A stretch of 64,000 nucleotides of DNA, taken from the NCBI GenBank assembly GCA_050299175.1, contig JBNKVM010000001.1, positions 1 through 64,000 on the forward strand, in the 5' to 3' direction. The translations under genes and the position numbers were made by a program. Source of the DNA: JAPHTQ01 sp050299175. GTDB lineage: Bacteria; Pseudomonadota; Gammaproteobacteria; Thiohalomonadales; Thiohalomonadaceae. Positions 62,143 to 64,000 of the stretch are shown one piece after another (position 1 is the stretch's first letter; each line of letters begins with the position of its first letter). The notes under the pieces were generated by a model, which worked only from the letters and a program-made list of their open reading frames with translations, searched no databases and was not told the DNA's origin.

Positions 62143-64000
62143 ACTGTGGCAACTCTTCCTTGCGGGCGTCAGCTATCTACTGCTGCTGTTCCTGATCGCC
62201 TTCGCCGCCGAGCGGGGCTGGATACCGCAAAAGATCATTCGCCACCCGCTGACCTACACCCTTTCCCTCGGGGTCTATGCCACCTCATGGAGTTTTTACG
62301 GCAGCGTCGGTTTCGCCCAGAATCAGGGCTATAATTTCCTCACCATCTATCTCGGCGTGACCCTCGCCTTCATGCTGGCGCCGGTGCTGCTGCAACCACT
62401 GATGCGCCTGACTAGAGAGTTCCAACTCTCCTCCCTGGCTGACCTGTTTGCCTTCCGCTACCAGAGTCAGTTGGCCGGAGTGCTGGTCACCCTGTTCATG
62501 CTCACCGGGACCCTGCCCTATATCGCCCTACAGGTGCGGGCGGTGACCGAGTCGCTACAGGTCCTGACCCGAGAATCGACCCCGGGCCTGATCGCCCTCG
62601 GCTTCTGCGTCACCGTCACCCTCTTTGCCATCCTCTTCGGCGCCCGCCATATCTCGGCACGGGAAAAACACGAGGGATTGGTGGCGGCCATCGCCTTCGA
62701 ATCATTGATAAAACTGCTGGCATTACTAGCCGTCGGACTGTTTGCGGTATTCGGCATATTCCACGGTTTCGGCGGCATGGAGCGCTGGCTGTCCGACCAT
62801 CCTGAGGCACTGCAGGCGCTTTATCGCCCGGTGCGGGAAGGAAGTTGGGCTTCGCTACTGCTGCTCGCTTTCGCCGCGGCCTTCCTCCTTCCACGCCAGT
62901 TCCACATGGCCTTTACCGAAAACTTCGATCCGGCCGCACTGCGCACCGCCAGCTGGGCCTTCCCCCTATTCCTGTTGTTGTTGAATCTGGCGATCCCGCC
63001 GATCCTCTGGGCGGGCAACGAACTGGAGATAGCCACCTCCCCCGATTTCTACGTACTGGGGATCACCGTGCACCACGATGCGGTGCTGCTGCCGATGTTC
63101 ACCTTCATCGGCGGTATCTCTGCTGCCAGTGCGATGATCATCGTCACCACCCTGGCGTTGGCGGCGATGTGTATGAACCATCTGGTGCTGCCCGCCAGCT
63201 TCCCGCCGCGACTCTCGCCGGAGACCAACATCTACCGCTGGCTGCTGTGGGGACGGCGGGTACTGATCGCTCTGATCATCCTCGCCGGTTACGGCTTCTA
63301 CCTGCTGCTGGAACACAATCAGGGACTGGTGCAGTTAGGCCTTATATCCTTTGTCGCCGTGGCCCAGTTCCTGCCGGGGATCATCGGCCTGCTCTACTGG
63401 CGTCGCGCCACCCGCGCCGGGTTTATCGCCGGGCTACTTGGCGGCGGCACGGTCTGGGCCGTCAGCCTGCTGCTGCCGCTGCTGGAACACTCAGGTCTGA
63501 TCAGTGTCGGCATCCGGCCGAATATCGGCATGTATACCGATGACCCGTGGAGCAGTAGCACTCTCTGGTCGCTATCGATCAACTTCGCCCTCTTCGTCAG
63601 CTTCTCCCTGCTGACTCGCCCCGGGCGCAAGGAGTTGGAGATCGCCAACGCCTGCTGCAAGGAAAGTCTGGCGCCACCCAGCGGTCGGCCCGTCGCCACC
63701 TCTATCCAGCAGATCGAGGAACAACTGGCGATGGTGACCGGCGATGAGATGGCACGTCATGAAGTGGATCGCGCCCTTACCGACCTGGGCCTGCTGCACA
63801 CCGAACTGCGTGGTTCCGATTTGGGCCGTATTCGCGAGCGGATTGAACGCAACCTCTCCGGTCTGGTCGGTCCGCTGCTGGCACGGATGATCGTCGATGA
63901 ACGTCTGGAACTGGATCACAGCGCACGCAGCGCGCTCTCCGACACGGTGCAATTCATCGAGCACCGTCTGGAAGAGTCACGCACCCAGTTACGCGGTCTG
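62132..64000 (+). CDS. cbrA: CbrA-like Na+/solute-symporter sensor kinase, 3' part beyond the window
   Basis: The frame opens at ATG 62132 and stays open to the window end (623 codons). The first 500 residues form about 13 membrane helices of SSS/SLC5 type, with YATSWSFYGSVGFAQNQGYN, LADLFAFRYQSQLAG and HDAVLLPMFTFIGGISAASA. A cytoplasmic part follows with a coiled coil reaching EHRLEESRTQLRGL, where a PAS domain and a histidine kinase are expected. In pseudomonads CbrA senses carbon/nitrogen balance, transports histidine and activates CbrB. The gene order gluQ-small ORF-cbrA fits. The kinase half is outside the window. Confidence 0.85.
   Translation, partial: MSFELWQLFLAGVSYLLLLFLIAFAAERGWIPQKIIRHPLTYTLSLGVYATSWSFYGSVGFAQNQGYNFLTIYLGVTLAFMLAPVLLQPLMRLTREFQLSSLADLFAFRYQSQLAGVLVTLFMLTGTLPYIALQVRAVTESLQVLTRESTPGLIALGFCVTVTLFAILFGARHISAREKHEGLVAAIAFESLIKLLALLAVGLFAVFGIFHGFGGMERWLSDHPEALQALYRPVREGSWASLLLLAFAAAFLLPRQFHMAFTENFDPAALRTASWAFPLFLLLLNLAIPPILWAGNELEIATSPDFYVLGITVHHDAVLLPMFTFIGGISAASAMIIVTTLALAAMCMNHLVLPASFPPRLSPETNIYRWLLWGRRVLIALIILAGYGFYLLLEHNQGLVQLGLISFVAVAQFLPGIIGLLYWRRATRAGFIAGLLGGGTVWAVSLLLPLLEHSGLISVGIRPNIGMYTDDPWSSSTLWSLSINFALFVSFSLLTRPGRKELEIANACCKESLAPPSGRPVATSIQQIEEQLAMVTGDEMARHEVDRALTDLGLLHTELRGSDLGRIRERIERNLSGLVGPLLARMIVDERLELDHSARSALSDTVQFIEHRLEESRTQLRGL

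Noticed and set aside
1..64000. tRNA or rRNA genes, CRISPR arrays, transposases, integrases
   Set aside because: None recognised in any intergenic stretch; most gaps are shorter than 250 bases, and none contains tRNA-like arms or regularly spaced repeats.

Overview
This window looks like a chromosomal segment of a gammaproteobacterium, probably a Chromatiales/Thiotrichales-type or pseudomonad-related lineage. The support is the smc-zipA-ligA division/replication cluster, the dksA-gluQ-(small ORF)-cbrA order familiar from pseudomonads, cysZ, the short form of queF, and DUF2164 and DUF3579 genes. No rRNA, tRNA, CRISPR array, transposase or phage gene was seen. Coding density is high. Everything from 1 to 47.2 kb is on the minus strand; 47.4-51.4 and 58.6-64 kb are mostly plus.

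Layout. 1-3.0 kb: V/A-type ATPase genes for subunits I (cut by the window edge), D and B. The A gene expected next to B is absent; only a 25-codon coupled reading frame and an inverted-repeat element lie upstream. 3.3-7.0 kb: an AT-richer stretch with a cupin, an LTA-synthase-like membrane sulfatase and a multi-pass membrane protein. 7.2-35.5 kb: the main feature, a 28-kb run of 12 co-directional genes. In transcription order they encode a small periplasmic protein, a large periplasmic TPR protein, a giant TPR lipoprotein, a small TPR lipoprotein, a small secreted protein, one ExbB/TolQ/MotA-type channel protein, two ExbD/TolR-type proteins, an AgmX/PglI(GltJ)-type TonB-like protein, a 4,364-residue secreted protein built of about twenty DUF11-type repeats, a 1,689-residue protein with three OmpA-like domains and a beta-barrel, and a small DUF2007 membrane protein.

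35.7-47.2 kb: ligA, then a 5-kb block of accessory genes, then zipA and smc; the block interrupts the usual smc-zipA-ligA order. It includes a cytosolic-looking protein joining an Ada-like metal-binding domain to four FlgD-like beta-sandwich repeats. 47.4-51.4 kb: queF, an FGGY sugar kinase, cysZ and a Ycf46-like AAA ATPase. 51.4-56.3 kb: two paralogous REC-multi-PAS proteins, one with a GAF/HD-GYP output and one with no output domain. 56.5-64 kb: aminotransferase, CbbY-type phosphatase, dksA with a histone-H1-like tail, DUF3579, nitroreductase, gluQ, an unknown gene, a small membrane ORF and the 5' part of cbrA.

How the genes work together (inference): the 7-35 kb locus has the ingredients of a proton-motive-force-driven envelope machine. 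An inner-membrane motor of one TolQ-like and two TolR-like proteins, as in the myxococcal AglRQS motor, would act through a GltJ-like TonB-domain protein and TPR scaffolds on a giant repeat protein and an outer-membrane barrel, both with peptidoglycan-binding-type domains. Gliding, adhesin movement or secretion are possible outputs. The exact assembly, with its unequal ExbD pair and its giant DUF11 protein, is the best candidate here for an undescribed system.
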